DNA of 64,000 nucleotides. It comes from Paraspadella gotoi. Taxonomy: Eukaryota > Chaetognatha. A program made the translations under genes and the position numbers. Shown one piece after another: positions 46,477-57,975 of this stretch. Location: assembly GCA_051294375.1 (NCBI GenBank), contig CM119268.1, forward strand, positions 2,276,232 to 2,340,231, in the 5' to 3' direction. The number at the start of each line of letters is the position of its first letter. The stretch's first letter is position 1. Below the pieces are notes generated by a model. That model saw nothing but the letters and a program-made list of their open reading frames with translations. It made no database searches and was not told the origin of the DNA.

Positions 46477-48524
46477 GTGAGACGACGACATGACGGTGGC
46501 GACGGAGGCGCGGGCGGAGCGAGAGCGGAGGAAGGAGGAGGAGGGGGGATGAGGAGGAGGGGGAAGGGCGGAGGCGGAGGCGGAGGCGGAGGCGGTGGGT
46601 TTTTGGCGAGGGGGTGGGGCGGTAGAAGGAGGCGGCGATGGCGGCGTAGTAGTCGGCGTCGACTCTTTCGACCCGGCGTCGATTTCCCGCGTCGGCGGCG
46701 TCGGAGGCTTCGACGGCGCCTCTTCCTTCGCGGGCGCCGTCTTTCCTTTCCCTCCTTCGTCCACGACGCCGGCGACCGACGCCGGTCTTCCCGCGGACAG
46801 CGCCGAGGCGCACCTGTCGGTCACCGAGGCCGTCGCCGCCGACGCCGCCGACATTGCCGACGCGGATCGATCGTTTGCCGACATGGCGGCGGCGCGACCG
46901 ATCGATTTGCTCTGCAGGATGCACATGCATTCGGTTTCCGTGGAAACGCGCGTCTCTTGGAGCCAACGGGAGACTGAAGAGGCTCGCATGGGTTCGTCGG
47001 TTCGCGGAGTTGAGGAGAGGTAATCCCGAGCCACCTGGTTTGAGAAAGCAGGAACATTAATTGATTAATTATTAAGTGCTATCTTCACTCGCGATGATGA
47101 AAAATTGAAAAATAATAATAAATTAACTTGATTAATAAATTATTTTTAAGTAAGAAAGGTTTTTGCTTCCCGCGTTGCCGAATTAAGTCAAGGTTTTTTA
47201 GTTTGTCGAATTATTAATTCACTTATTCACTATTTCTGACATTCCCCATTTACCTCAGCCATTCGCCTCAACCATTCACCTCAACCATTGATCTTCACCA
47301 TTCACCTCAACCATTCACCTCAACCATTCACCTCAACCATTGATCTTAACCATTCGCCTCAACCATTCATCTCAACCATTCACTTCCCTCCGAACTTCAA
47401 ACCTGCAAACGCAAAAAGTTAAACAACGCCTTGTCGTGCAAATGTTGCAAGGCTGGCAACGAAGACAGCGTTGGCGACGCCAGAGGGTGCGCCGAGGGTG
47501 TCGACGACGATGACGACGACGACGAAGTCCACGAAGAACCCGTTACCGTCGAAGGCGAAGAAGAGGAAGCTGAGGAGGAGGCGGAGGTGGAGGAGGAAGA
47601 GGGGGAGGTAGTGGAAGCCTCCGCGGTGGCGCTCGGCCCGGAAGCGGTCGTCGACGCCGCTTTTAAAGACCCCGCTGACGTTGCCTTCCCGGGCGAGACT
47701 TCGTGCGGAAGACTCTTGCGGAATTCCGCCTCTTGATTGGCGAGATTGACGAGGTGATTGTGCCGGTTGCGCTGCTCGTTGTCCACGTTCTTGCTGAAGG
47801 AGAGGAAGGTGGCTTCTTGAAGGTTGTTGTGACGCCAGGGGAGGATGCCGACGCCTGCGCCGGCCGGGCTGCCGACGTGGCCGCCCTGGCCGCCGACGTG
47901 GCCGCTCTGTCCGCCTGGATCGACGCCGTGGTTGTGATTGTGGTTATTGTGGAGGCGAATGTGGTTGAAGATGCCCTGATGGTGGTTGACGTTGTTGCGG
48001 TTGGTGTTTTTGATGTTGTTGTGATGGAGTTCAAGTTTCGAGGAGCGAGATTCGGGCGGCGGAGCGATGGGAGATGGGAAATAAGTGACGTTGATGGGGG
48101 ATGGGTGGTTGGATGCGTGGGCGGAGTGGTTTGTAGGGTGGGGGAAGTGGTTGGAGGAGCGGGGAGAGTGGTTGGACAAGTGGGCGGCGTGGTGGAAAGG
48201 AGAACTGAGTGGGGAACTGTGGGCAAAGTTGGGGCGTGGGTTGGATTGTGGAGCAAAATTGATAGAGTGAGATGGAGTCGCGTTGTATGAATTGTAAGAG
48301 GCTCCGTGGACAGGAGTCGGAAAAAGAGCCGAAGTGGGAGTGACGAAGGCCGTTGGCGTAGTGGCGTATGGCGTAGCGTTTGGCGTGGCGTAACGAGCGT
48401 TTGGCGTGGCAAAGGGAGTCGCGTTAGCCGTGGCGAAACCGAAGCTGACCTCGTGCGGTGTCGTAGGGAAGGCGTGGCATCGCCCGGCGATTGTTGCCGT
48501 TTGCGCGGGAAAGGGGGATGGGTA
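42232..48524 (-). CDS. INSC: inscuteable homologue, eight recognised coding exons
   Basis: Adaptor that links the Par polarity complex to LGN/Pins at the cell cortex and orients the mitotic spindle (family knowledge). Minus-strand join: 48,524-47,403; 47,034-46,329; 46,079-45,852; 45,439-44,690; 44,597-44,462; 43,721-42,896; 42,719-42,559; 42,361-42,232. All junctions are GT-AG, the phases agree, and the total is 4,059 nt (1,352 residues plus stop). Exon 2 has the LGN-binding segment TETECMCILQSKSI. Exons 5-8 form the Armadillo region (EAAGVVAQITSP, VFLLAAAALANLSF, FSDAVLVACLAALR). The protein ends ESFV, a PDZ-ligand-type tail known in INSC. It is longer than human (about 580) or Drosophila (about 860) INSC because of low-complexity insertions in exons 1, 2 and 4. 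The 5' end is unresolved: exon 1 may begin at a CAG acceptor or at an ATG just upstream. Confidence 0.9.
42463..42547. repeat. (ATTC)n microsatellite in the last INSC intron
   Basis: About 20 ATTC tetranucleotides ending only ~11 bp from the exon 7 donor. Confidence 0.95.
42559..42719 (-). CDS. INSC: INSC exon 7
   Basis: Acceptor CCTTGCAG, donor CTCAG|GTGGGT, 161 nt. KSAIALTRLSSNSEEVAKEI and NFSDAVLVACLAALR follow directly on ERVQQ, as in other INSC proteins. Confidence 0.92.
42896..43721 (-). CDS. INSC: INSC exon 6 (main Armadillo exon)
   Basis: Acceptor CTTATTAG (weak tract, chosen because it fits the incoming phase), donor CAACAG|GTTTCG, 826 nt. Contains ENLCRLTARAGGVRLLLEIL, SEAAGVVAQITSP, DVFLLAAAALANLSF, FARDQIATVVTNMAA and ends AAERVQQ, each with a clear INSC counterpart. 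A Glu/Gly/Arg-rich insertion (EGEGKGRGEREGE) precedes the end, where vertebrate INSC has a short loop. Confidence 0.92.
44462..44597 (-). CDS. INSC: INSC exon 5 (start of Armadillo-like region)
   Basis: Acceptor TCGACAG, donor TTCCAG|GTGAGA, phases 1 to 0+2, 136 nt. LSATLSALTQTTTHFIDQNL and ILIRLRDHVTQFIGGDAS correspond to the human SETLSMLGQHF...LVRKIDAS stretch. The exon contains a TCACGTGA palindrome at 44,490-44,497. Confidence 0.85.
44690..45439 (-). CDS. INSC: INSC exon 4 (Ser/Thr-rich linker)
   Basis: Acceptor CCTTCGCCAG after a strong pyrimidine tract, donor GCGG|GTAAGT, phases 1 to 1, 750 nt. Low-complexity Ser/Thr/Pro sequence with a TTTTTT run and a GGGGGGGG run, both encoded by slippage-prone triplets, plus a less repetitive KEPIRSYHYSNDVVRTLQGG segment. 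Confidence 0.78.
45492..45547. mobile_element. SINE-like core in an INSC intron
   Basis: Shares the TATAAAAATTATCCATTCAT...TGACTTTGGACAGGC core with the insertion at 32,810-32,971. It is also present at 52,509-52,562 in the duplicated locus. Flanking sequence after the core differs between the 32.8- and 45.5-kb copies. Confidence 0.5.
45852..46079 (-). CDS. INSC: INSC exon 3 (helical middle region)
   Basis: Acceptor CTCCTCAG, donor GGGG|GTGAGT, phases 1 to 1, 228 nt. It encodes SLAKASKSLELRKWRHLRAQ followed by a charged stretch with TESKILKLCGKLTNELEG, positionally equivalent to the helical segment between the LGN-binding peptide and the Armadillo region. Confidence 0.8.
46114..46162. repeat. 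(GGTT)n microsatellite in an INSC intron
   Basis: Intron 2-3 tract. The copy at 53,138-53,172 is scrambled to GGTGGTT units. Confidence 0.9.
46329..47034 (-). CDS. INSC: INSC exon 2 with the LGN/Pins-binding segment
   Basis: Acceptor AACCAG|GTGGCT, donor GTGG|GTGAGT, phase 0 in and 1 out. Residues SSVSRWLQETRVSTETECMC align with the conserved INSC peptide (human-type RWMEDLK...TECECMCVLQ) that lies in the LGN TPR groove. The rest is Ala/Ser/Pro-rich with poly-Ser, and ends in VKENVERIRTDGRG. Confidence 0.88.
47262..47390. repeat. 13-bp minisatellite in an INSC intron
   Basis: CAACCATTCACCT units with CAACCATTGATCTT variants. The second copy is at about 54,262-54,380. Confidence 0.85.
47403..48524 (-). 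CDS. INSC: INSC first recognised exon (low-complexity N-terminus)
   Basis: 374 codons open between a CCGCAG acceptor-like AG at 48,526-48,525 and donor CAG|GTTTGA. It encodes a Pro/Thr/Asn/Ala-rich repeat (ATPFATPNARYATPNATPY), then His/Asn-rich and Ser-rich tracts and a more ordinary NLQEATFLSFSKNVDNEQRN stretch. Compared with the second copy (54,396-55,574) this exon lacks about 68 bp between two TTCGCCAC direct repeats near 48,440. In the second copy two extra bases put an upstream ATG (MSLLSRSTPSPF) in frame; in this copy that ATG is out of frame. Confidence 0.7.
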
Positions 48525-49285
48525 CTGCGGCTAAGAGGCTCATCATGGGGGGGGGGGGTTGATGGAGAATGATGTAGAATGATGGAGAGGGATGGAGTTA
48601 AGGTTTTTGAGTTGGAACTCGGAGTGAATTTATTCTTCTTGGCTTTGGATTAGAAAGTATCTTTGGATTAGAAAATATCTTTATTCTTGAGAAAGAGGAT
48701 AGATGAACTTTACGAAAAAAAATATTGTTCGTTGTATCACGAAAGAGAACGCGTAATATGATTGGAAATCCTCCACAGCGAGCGTTCGATTTCTGAAGAC
48801 TGAAGGAAATTAAATCCTCCAGTAGGAAAAAAGTTTCGACAAAGGTTAGATGAGCTCTTTCGAAAAAAAGAAGAGAAAATTAGATCCTCTTCTGCGGAAA
48901 GAGAAAAGAGGATGCACTCTCTCTCGCTATCTCTCTCTCACACTATCTCTCTCTCTCTCTGAGAAAAAAAATCAATCTTCTCCGTCGGAAGTCGGTTTTA
49001 TTTTCAACCTCGGGAGAAAAAGTTTTTATTTAATTAATGTTTCTTTTTTTTGTTTAATTATGTGGCGCTTTTGTGAGACATTTTTTTGTTCTTTTTTTTT
49101 TTTAAATTAGATCTCGATCGACGTGGATTTTCGTTCGTCAAAATCTCATTCGATTTTCAAAGATTTTTGTCGATTGAGTTTTTTCTTTTCGTTTTCAGAT
49201 TTTTTTTGTTTTGGTTTTTCGGTTTTTCTCGAATCTGAAAAAAAAAAACAGAGGGAGGATAATTGAATTGATTAGAACACACGTG

Positions 49286-49376
<91 letters not shown>

Positions 49377-49456
49377 AAAAGAGAGTAAAGAAATACAAAT
49401 ATAAACAACGAGTTGGAAGCGTTTGAAAAGAGGGATGTTTTCAAAAACCCGGGGTT

Positions 49457-49489
<33 letters not shown>

Positions 49490-49491
49490 CT

Positions 49492-49562
<71 letters not shown>

Positions 49563-49577
49563 TTCTCTCTCTCTCTT

Positions 49578-49619
<42 letters not shown>

Positions 49620-50489
49620 TCCTCGGAGTCGTCGTGCATCTCGTCTCTCCGTCTCTCTTCTCTCTCTCTCTCTAACAGATTCGTGATGATTCATTACTTA
49701 AGAATATCATATTTTTTTTCAAATCTTTTTTTAAGATTTAAGCGGATCTTCTTTTTTCCTTTTGATGCCTTAAATTTAAAGGTTGCGACCGAAAACGAAG
49801 ATATTTTTCGAGAAAGACAATTCTTTCTTTTTAATTCTTTCTTTTTAATTCTTTCTTTTCAATTCTTTCTTTTTAATTCTTTCTTTTTAATTCTTTCTTT
49901 TTAATTCTTTCTTTTTAATTATTTCTTTTTAAGTTTATAATTGTTTCGCCCTTCGTTTAGTTTTTTAAATTTTTTTTAAAGAAATAAATAAATAAATTTA
50001 AATACATCGAATTAGAATTCTTGTCTGTTTCTTATTTCATCGCTGTTCTCGAGACACGCCCGATATTTTTTTGTACAGATGCGACACCTTTAGTCTCTCC
50101 GAATTTACAGATGCGACCCCCTTCTACCCGTCAAAACTAAGACAGGCAGATGAGGCCAGATGGGAAGCTCGTTTATCGTCCCTACCCCTTCTCCAGCCCC
50201 GCGAAACCCCTGCCAAAAATAAAGCGGAGAGGTGAGGCCCAATATATAAACCGCGGATTGTCTCGGGTAAGTTTCGAGAGTCTCCTGTCAATTCAACCCA
50301 GGAAAGGCGTGATGTTTCGATCTCTGGGTGAGGTCGACTCTTCGATTTCGGGTGAGGAACCAGTTTCGCTCCGGCGACTTTCAAAAACGACGACGATAAC
50401 GACGACGACGACGACAACGATGACAGCCAAGACGTTTCGAGATCCAATCCTAGCGTCGATTAAACCGACAACGACGTCAAATCGAGAGA
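48525..50489. other. upstream flank or 5' intron of INSC
   Basis: GA at 49,290-49,371, CT at 49,458-49,670 and a 14-bp TTCTTTCTTTTTAA array at 49,826-49,925. No upstream INSC exon or start could be identified. The minus-strand frame at 50,124-50,447 has ordinary complexity but no recognisable similarity. Confidence 0.45.
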
Positions 50490-50514
50490 NNNNNNNNNNN
50501 NNNNNNNNNNNNNN
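50490..50514. other. assembly gap, 25 N, between INSC copies
   Basis: Fixed-size spacer exactly at the junction of the two homologous ~7-kb segments. Confidence 1.
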
Positions 50515-53456
50515 AACGCCGGTCAGAGTCTCTAGTCCCGCGGGCCTCGAGGCGAGCGATGCTCTCGGCAGCGCAGCATAGCGTAGCAAGGCAGCGGAGC
50601 GCGTGCGCCCAAACCGCTCGCAGCGCCTCCTCTGAAGGATCTCGAGCAAGAGGCGGACGCCGCCGGCGCGGGCGGTGAGACGGCAGAGGTTTTCGCCCTC
50701 GAGTCCGAGTGAGATGAGGGCGGTGATGCAGTGGCGGACTCGTGAGAGGGTGGATCTAATAAGGGGAGCCATGGCGAGGGTTAATTTTTGCTATTTTAAT
50801 ATAGGTTGTATTTATTTTATATATAGAGGATTAGCGTTTTGTTTCAATTTCGACCAGGTTGATTTGTTGCAAGAAAATATAGGTCCACTGTGTAAACATA
50901 TCATTTAGCTAAAATAGTACCCAATCGTTAGAGAGAGAGGAGAGGGAGAAAAGAGAGAGAGAGATCGAAGGGAGGCTGGATCTCCGATTCCGATGACGGT
51001 AGCTTGCCTTGATACAATGTATAAATGTTATGGTAGCAAATGATCTATTTCTAGCATCTTAGTATTTTGCTAATGTGTTCTCTCCACTTCTTTTTTTTTT
51101 ATCATATGATTAGGAAAAATTGCAAGATTACTTGTTTACTATATTACACTTTTTAAAATTCCTTTAAAATTTAAAAAAAATGTAAATTTCTCTATATATC
51201 AGATTTAATTATATTTCTTTATATAGAGTATATTTTTTCATAATGTAATGAGGAGAGGGATGTTAATGTGTTGCTGAAATAGAGGGAGAATCTATACAAA
51301 CAAAGTTAAAAGTTACTTTCTGCCCGAGTTTCTCATTAGATATTAGACATCATTCTTGTTAAGAAGTCATTTATTGAAAATTTCAAAATACCTAAAAGTC
51401 TGAACAGAAAGGGATGAAGAGGATAATTGTTATTGTTGTTTTTTTTTTCAATTCTTATTTTCCCAGAATCCTTTTCTCTCACCTGGAAGCGTCGCCCCGA
51501 TGAATTGAGTCACGTGATCCCTGAGTCGAATCAAGATGGCGCCCAAATTGAAGGAAAGGTTTGGTCGATGAAGTGAGGTCGTGGTTTGGGTGAGGGCGAT
51601 AGCGTGGCGGACAAACTGTCGAGGGTAAGTTAAGAATAAAGTCTTATCTTTTCGTATAGTCCATTTGTTTTGTAGTATTATTTTCTCTTATCCTTTCAAC
51701 TTACCCGCGGCGTCGTATTTGTTGTTGTTGTCGTCTTCAACTGTTCCGTCGGTTTTTCCTTCTCCGTTCCCCCTCCTCCTCCTCCTCCTCCTCCTCCTCC
51801 TTCCGTCATCTTCCTCCTACTCGCCAACTCCGTCCCTCCCTGCAGCGTCCTCACTACATCATTGCTGTAGTGATAACTCCTGATGGGTTCCTTGGAGTCG
51901 TCGACGGCCCTTCCTTGTCGGATCCTTTCCCAATGATCCGACTTCTGCCGACGGTTCCACGGCCACGCTGTGGCGCATCTGGAGCCCGCGGAGGTCCCCA
52001 CGGGGCGGCCGCTTCGGTCAGCCGCAGGAGGGAGCTGGAGGAATAGCGAGGCACGCCGCGACAACGGCGGCCACGGGGGTGACGCGCGGAGAGGCTTGCG
52101 GCGACGTCTCGACCGCAGCGACGACGTCGGACGAGCGATTGGGGGAGAGTCCGTGGGAGGAAGACGGAGAGACGGGAATCGTCAGCGGAAATTGTTCGTC
52201 GTCGTCTTCGTCGTCTCCCGCAGCGGAATCTCTGCAGCCGCGACGAAGGCTTCTCAGCGACGGCGAAGGGCACGAAGGCGTGGAGGAGTTGGAGGATTCC
52301 GAAGGACGCGTAGATGGGATCGTCGAGGGTCGCGCGGTGGGCGTGGCCGTTCGAGAGGATTTCCTCGCCGACGGACGTCGTCTTTGGAGGAGGATGTCGG
52401 GGTGGTGCTGCGAGAGGAAGATCGGGAGGAGGTCTTGATTGCGGAAGAGTGGGGAGTCTGGCGAAGGAAGGAGAAGGGGGGCCGGGGTTTCGAGTGTGGG
52501 TTATATAATATAAAAATTATCCATTCATTCAATAAATCTAACTTGCCCTGACTTTGGACAGGCCGATGTTGGAGGTAGTTACCCACTGCCATGCTGTACA
52601 TACGGATGATGCTGTCTATAAACGACAGATTATCAAATTAACCTCAAATTTTAAACCAAAATTGTAAACAAACAATGCCGACCTTCAAGGATCAATCGCT
52701 TTCTTCTTTAAAATTTTCGCCAATTCTTCAAATGTTCATGCGATTATAAAGATAAAAGGTCAAGAATCTTTCGTCGAAATTCTTTAGACAAGGACAACAC
52801 ATTATCAGTCTTCAACCCTCAATCACATCCTTCATCAACATCGCGCTTCAACTCTTTAACTCACCCCCTTCCAACTCGTTGGTCAACTTCCCCACAACTT
52901 GAGAATCTTCGACTCCGTCGTCCCGGATGTTCTTTTTTCCTCCTCGTTGTCGGCGTTCTCCACTCGGCGGCGCCGCTGACGCTGATCGGCCAAGAGGAGC
53001 GCGGACGTCGACGCACAGCATCGAGGTCTGAGCGCGAAGGTGGCGCCCACTTGCGAAGCTCGAGGGACTTGGAACGCTTTGGCCAGGAGGCGCCTGAGGA
53101 GAGTCCAAATAAATTTGCTTAGTTGGGTCTATTTGTGTTGGTGGTTGGTTGGTGGTTGGTTGGTGGTTGGTTCTTTTGTTTATTGATTGATTAATTTGGT
53201 TGTTCGATGGCTGTATTCATTGTGTCATGAAAAAAACTGACAATCAATTACTCTAAAGTATTTAAAGACCCCCTGAAGGCCGAACTGTCCGTCCGTCCGT
53301 CCATTAACTTATCCTAACCCTCGTCATCCTGACTCACCCACTCCCCGTCCGTCTCCGAGTATCCTTTCCACGTTCTCCTTGACGTCGGTCGTCAATCGCG
53401 TCACGTGACGAATGGCGTCCACGTCGGTGACGCGATGAGAGGATCCGCGCGGGAAA

Positions 53457-53487
<31 letters not shown>

Positions 53488-56400
53488 GTGAGACGACGAC
53501 ATGACGGTGGCGACGGAGGCGCCGGCGGAGCGAGAGCGGAGGAAGGAGGAGAGGGGGATGAGGAGGAGGAAGGGCGGAGGCGGAGGCGGAGGCGGAGGCG
53601 GTGGGTTTTTGGCGAGGGGGTGGGGCGGTAGAAGGAGGCGGCGATGGCGGCGTAGTAGTCGGCGTCGCCTTTCGACCCGGCGTCGATTTCCCGCGTCGCG
53701 CGTCGGAGGCTTCGACGGCGCCTCTTCCTTCGCGGGCGCCGTCTTTCCTTCCCTCCTTCGTCCACGACGCCGGCGACCGACGCCGTCTTCCCGCGGACAG
53801 CGCACGAGGCGCACTGTCGCGTCACCGAGGCCGTCGCCGCCGACGCCGCGCGACATTGCCGACGCGGCATCGATCGTTTGCCGACATGGCGGCGGCGCGA
53901 CGATCGATTTGCTCTGCAGGATGCACATGCACTGTCGGTTTCCGTGGAAGACCGCGTCTCTTGGCAGCCACACGGAGACTTAAGAGGCTCGCAGGTGGTC
54001 GTCGGTTCGCGAGTTGAGGAGAGGTTATCCGAGCACCTGGTTTGAGAAAGCAGGAAACATTAATTGATTAATTATTTAAGTGCTAATCTTCAACTCGCAT
54101 GATGAAAAAATTGAAAAATAATAATAAATAACTTGATTAATAAAATTATTTTTAAGTAAGAAAGGGTTTGCTTCCCGCGTTGCCGAATTAAGTCAAGGTT
54201 TTTTAGTTTGTGAATTATTAATTCACTTATTCCACTATTTCTGACATTCCCCATTTACACTCAGCCATTCGCCTCAACCATTCACCTCAACCATTTACCT
54301 TCAACCATTCACCTCAACCATTCACCTCAACCATTGATCTTAACCATCGCCTCAACCATTCATCTCAACCATTCACTTCCCTCCGAACTTCAAACCTGCC
54401 AACGCACAAAAGTTAAACACGCCTTGTCTGCAAATGTTGCATCCAAGGCTGGCAACGAAGACAGCGGTTGCGGGACGCCAGAGGGTGCGCCGAGGTGTCG
54501 ACGACGATGACGACGACGACGAAGTCCACGAAGAACCCGTTACGTCGAAGGCGAAGAAGAGGAAGCTGAGGAGAGGCGGAGGTGTGGAGGAGAAAGGGGA
54601 GGTAGTGGAAGCCTCCGCGGTGGCGCTCGCCGGAAGCGGTCGTCGACGCCGCTTTTAAAGATCCCCGCTGACGTTGCCTTCCCGGCGCAGACTTCGGCGG
54701 AAGACTCTTGCGGAATTCCGCCTCTTGATTGGCGAGATTGACGAGGTGATTGTGCCGGTTGCGCTGCTCGTTGTCCACGTTCTTGCTGAAGGAGAGGAAG
54801 GTGGCTTCTTGAAGGTTGTTGTGACGCCAGGGGAGGATGCCGACCCTGCGCCGGCCGGGCTGCCGACGTGGCCGCCCTGGCCGCCGACTGGCCGCTCTGT
54901 CCGCCTGGATCGACGCCGTGGTTGTGATTTGGTTATTGTGGAGGCGAATGTGGTTGAAGATGCCCTGATGTGTTGGTTGACGTTGTTGCGGTTGTGGTTT
55001 TTGATGTTGTTGTGATGGAGTTCAAGTTTCGAGGAGCGAGATTCGGGCGGCGGAGCGATGGGAGATGGGAAATAAGTGACGTTGATGGGGATGGGTGTTT
55101 GGATGCGTGGCGGAGTGGTTTGTAGGGGGGTAAGTGTTGGAGGAGCGGGGAGAGTGGTTGGACAAGGGGCGGCGTGGTGGAAAGGAGAACTGAGTGGGGA
55201 ACTGTGGGCAAAGTTGGGGCGTGGGTTGGATGTGGAGCAAAATTGAGAGAGTGAGATGGAGTCGCGTTGTATGAATGTAAGAGGCTCCGTGGACAGGAGT
55301 CGGAAAAAAGAGCCGAATGGGAGTGACGAAGGCCGTTGGCGTAGTGGCGTATGGCGTAGCGTTTGGCGTGGCGTAACGAGCGTTTGGCGTGGCAAAGGGA
55401 GTCGCGTTAGGCCGTGGCGAACCGCGGTCGGGGTGGCGAGAATTCCGAAAGAGTTGGGAGTGTACGAAATTCTGGGCGTTGGCGGAGTGGCGAAAGCTGA
55501 CCTCGTGCGGTGTCGTAGGGAAGTGGCATCGCCCGGCGATTGTTGCCGTTTGCGCGGGAAAGGGGGATGGGGTACTGCGGCTAAGCAGGCTCATCAGGGG
55601 GGGGTTGATGGAGAATGATGTAGAATGATGGAGAGGATGGAGTTAAGGTTTTTGAGTTGGAAACTCGGAGTGAATTTATTCTTCTTGGCTTTGGATTAGA
55701 AAGTATCTTTGGATTAGAAAAATATCTTTATTCTTGAGAAAGAGGATAGATGAACTTTACGAACAAAATATTGTCGTTGTAAAAAAAGTGAGCGGCAGAA
55801 AATATTCTCTTTTTTTTTTTGTATCACGAAAGAGAACGCGTAATATGATTGGAAATCCTCCACAACGAGCGTTCGATTTCGGAAGACTGTTGAGAAGTTC
55901 GTATTAAAGGAAATTAAATCCTCCAGTAGGAAAAAAAGTTTCGAAAAATGTTAGATTAGCTCTTTCGAAAAAAAGTAGAGAAAATTAGATCCTTTCTGCG
56001 AAAGAAAAAGAGGATGCACTCTCTCTCGCTATCTCTCTCTCACACTATCTCTCTCTCTCTCAAAAAAAATCAATCTTCTCCGTCGGAAGTCGGTTTTATT
56101 TTCACCTCGGAGAGAAAAGTTTTTATTTAATTAAGTTTCTTTTTTTTGTTTAATTATCTTGGCGCTTTTGTGACATTTTTTTGTTCTTTTTTTTTTTTAA
56201 ATTAGATCTCGATCGACGTGGATTTTCGTTCGTCAAAATCTCATTCGATTTTCAAAGATTTTGTCGATTGAGTTTTTCTTTTCGTTTTCAGATTTTTTTT
56301 GTTTTGGTTTTTCGGTTTTTTCTCGCGAATCTGAAAAAAAAAAACAGAGGGAGGAATATTGAATTGATTAGAACACATCGTGCTTGAGAGAGAGAGAGAG

Positions 56401-56558
56401 AGAAGAGAGAAGGAGAGAGAGAGAGAGAAGAGAGCGAGAGAGAGGAGAGAGAGAGACGAGAGAGAGAGAGAGAGAAGAAAAAAGAGGTAAAGAAATACAA
56501 ATATAAACAAACGGAGTTGGAAGCGTTTGAAACAGAGGATGTTTTCAAAAACCCGGGT

Positions 56559-56612
<54 letters not shown>

Positions 56613-56633
56613 CTTCTCTCTCTCCTCTCTCTC

Positions 56634-56674
<41 letters not shown>

Positions 56675-56682
56675 TCTCTCTT

Positions 56683-56721
<39 letters not shown>

Positions 56722-57539
56722 AACAGATTCGTTGATGATTCATTACTTAAGAATATCATTATTTTTTTTCAAATCTTTTTTTTAAGATTTAAGCGGATCT
56801 TCTTTTTTCCTTTTATGCCTTAAAATTAAAGTTGCGACCGAAAACGAAGATATTTTCGAGAAAGACAATTTCTTTCTTTAATTCTTTCTTTTTTAATTCT
56901 TTTCTTTCAATTCTTTCTTTTAATTTCTTTCTTTTTATTCTTTCTTTTAATAATTCTTTCTTTTTAATATTTCTTTTTAACTTATAATTTTCGCCCTTCG
57001 TTTAGTTTTTAAATTTTTTTTAAAGAAATAAATAAATAATATTTAAATACATCGAATTAGAATTCTTGTCTGTTTCTTATTTCATCGACTGTTCTCGAGA
57101 CACGCCCGATATTTTTTTGTACAGATGCGACACCTTTAGTCTCTCCGAATTTACAGATGCGACCCCCTCTACCCGTCAAAACTAAGACAGGCAGATGAGG
57201 CCAGAGAAGCTCGTTTATCGTCCCCTACCCCTTCTCCAGCCCCGCGAAACCCCTGCCAAAAATAAAGCGGAGAGGTGAGGCCCAATATAATAAACCGCGG
57301 ATTGTCTCGGGTAAGTTTCGAGAGTCTCCTGTCAATTCAACCAGGAAAGGCGTGATTTTCGATCCTCTGGGTGAGGTCGACTCTTTCGATTTTCGGTGTG
57401 AGGAACCAGTTCGCTCCGGCGACTTTCAAAAACGACGACGATAACGACGACGACGACGACAACCATGACAGCCAAGACGTTTCGAGATCCAAGTCCTAGC
57501 GTCGATTAAACCGACAACGACGTCACAATCGAGAGAAGA
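50515..57539 (-). pseudogene. INSC: second, degraded copy of the INSC locus (probable haplotig)
   Basis: Collinear with 43,479-50,489 in the same orientation. Counterparts of INSC exons lie at 55,574-54,396 (exon 1), 54,036-53,338, 53,093-52,865, 52,457-51,705, about 51,616-51,483 and 50,755 to the gap (5' part of exon 6). Exon 7 and the terminal exon are absent. Reading frames are broken in nearly every exon by one-base indels, mostly in homopolymers (for example in the LGN-binding exon and at LLLEILQ in exon 6). Introns and flanks are equally conserved, so selection does not explain the similarity. The error pattern and the 25-N junction favour an uncorrected alternative haplotype joined in tandem over a true pseudogene. 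Confidence 0.8.
56384..56722. repeat. GA (56,384-56,480) and CT (56,562-56,722) tracts in the INSC duplicate
   Basis: Counterparts of 49,290-49,371 and 49,458-49,670, with many single-base slips. Confidence 0.9.
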
Positions 57540-57674
57540 AGAGAGGAGAGAGAGAGAGAGCAAGAGAGAGAAGAGAGAGAGAGAAGAGAGAGAGAGAGAA
57601 GAGAAAGTAGATGGACGATTTTTTGAGGTGAATTTCGACCAAGAGTTCGAGAGAGACGAAGAAAGAAGAGTTGA

Positions 57675-57724
57675 TCACGTGATCGGCGATCGGCGATGAA
57701 AAGACGACGAGGATGATCACGTGA
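57675..57724. promoter_or_regulatory. paired TCACGTGA palindromes
   Basis: GATCACGTGATC at 57,673-57,684 and GATCACGTGACC at 57,715-57,726 lie about 40 bp apart, next to GAC-triplet DNA. A third TCACGTGA is at 58,264-58,271. Perfect E-box palindromes of this type are bound by bHLH-ZIP factors. Function here is unknown. Confidence 0.25.
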
Positions 57725-57734
57725 CCATTCAGGG

Positions 57735-57760
57735 GTTTTCGCGATTGTTGCCGAGGATGA

Positions 57761-57793
<33 letters not shown>

Positions 57794-57975
57794 AAACGAC
57801 GACGACGACGACGACGATGACGGTAAGGAAAGGGTACGTACGAATAATGAATACGACGAAGCCGTGAAGAATGAAAACGACGACGAAGACGACGATAATC
57901 CGGGCGAAGACGCCGACGAAAAAAGGGTGAGAAGGTCGAGTGAATAAAATGACGACGACGACGACGACGACGACG
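57735..57975. repeat. (GAC)n triplet tracts
   Basis: GAC/ACG triplets at 57,752-57,818 and 57,950-57,976, with imperfect ones between them. Confidence 0.9.

Noticed and set aside
44649-47736. Long plus-strand frames opposite the INSC exons
   Set aside because: They are antisense shadows of GC-rich INSC exons. Splice signals and family similarity are all on the minus strand.
50515-57539. A functional INSC paralogue
   Set aside because: The C-terminal exons are missing, frames are broken in most exons, introns are as similar as exons, and the junction is a 25-N spacer.
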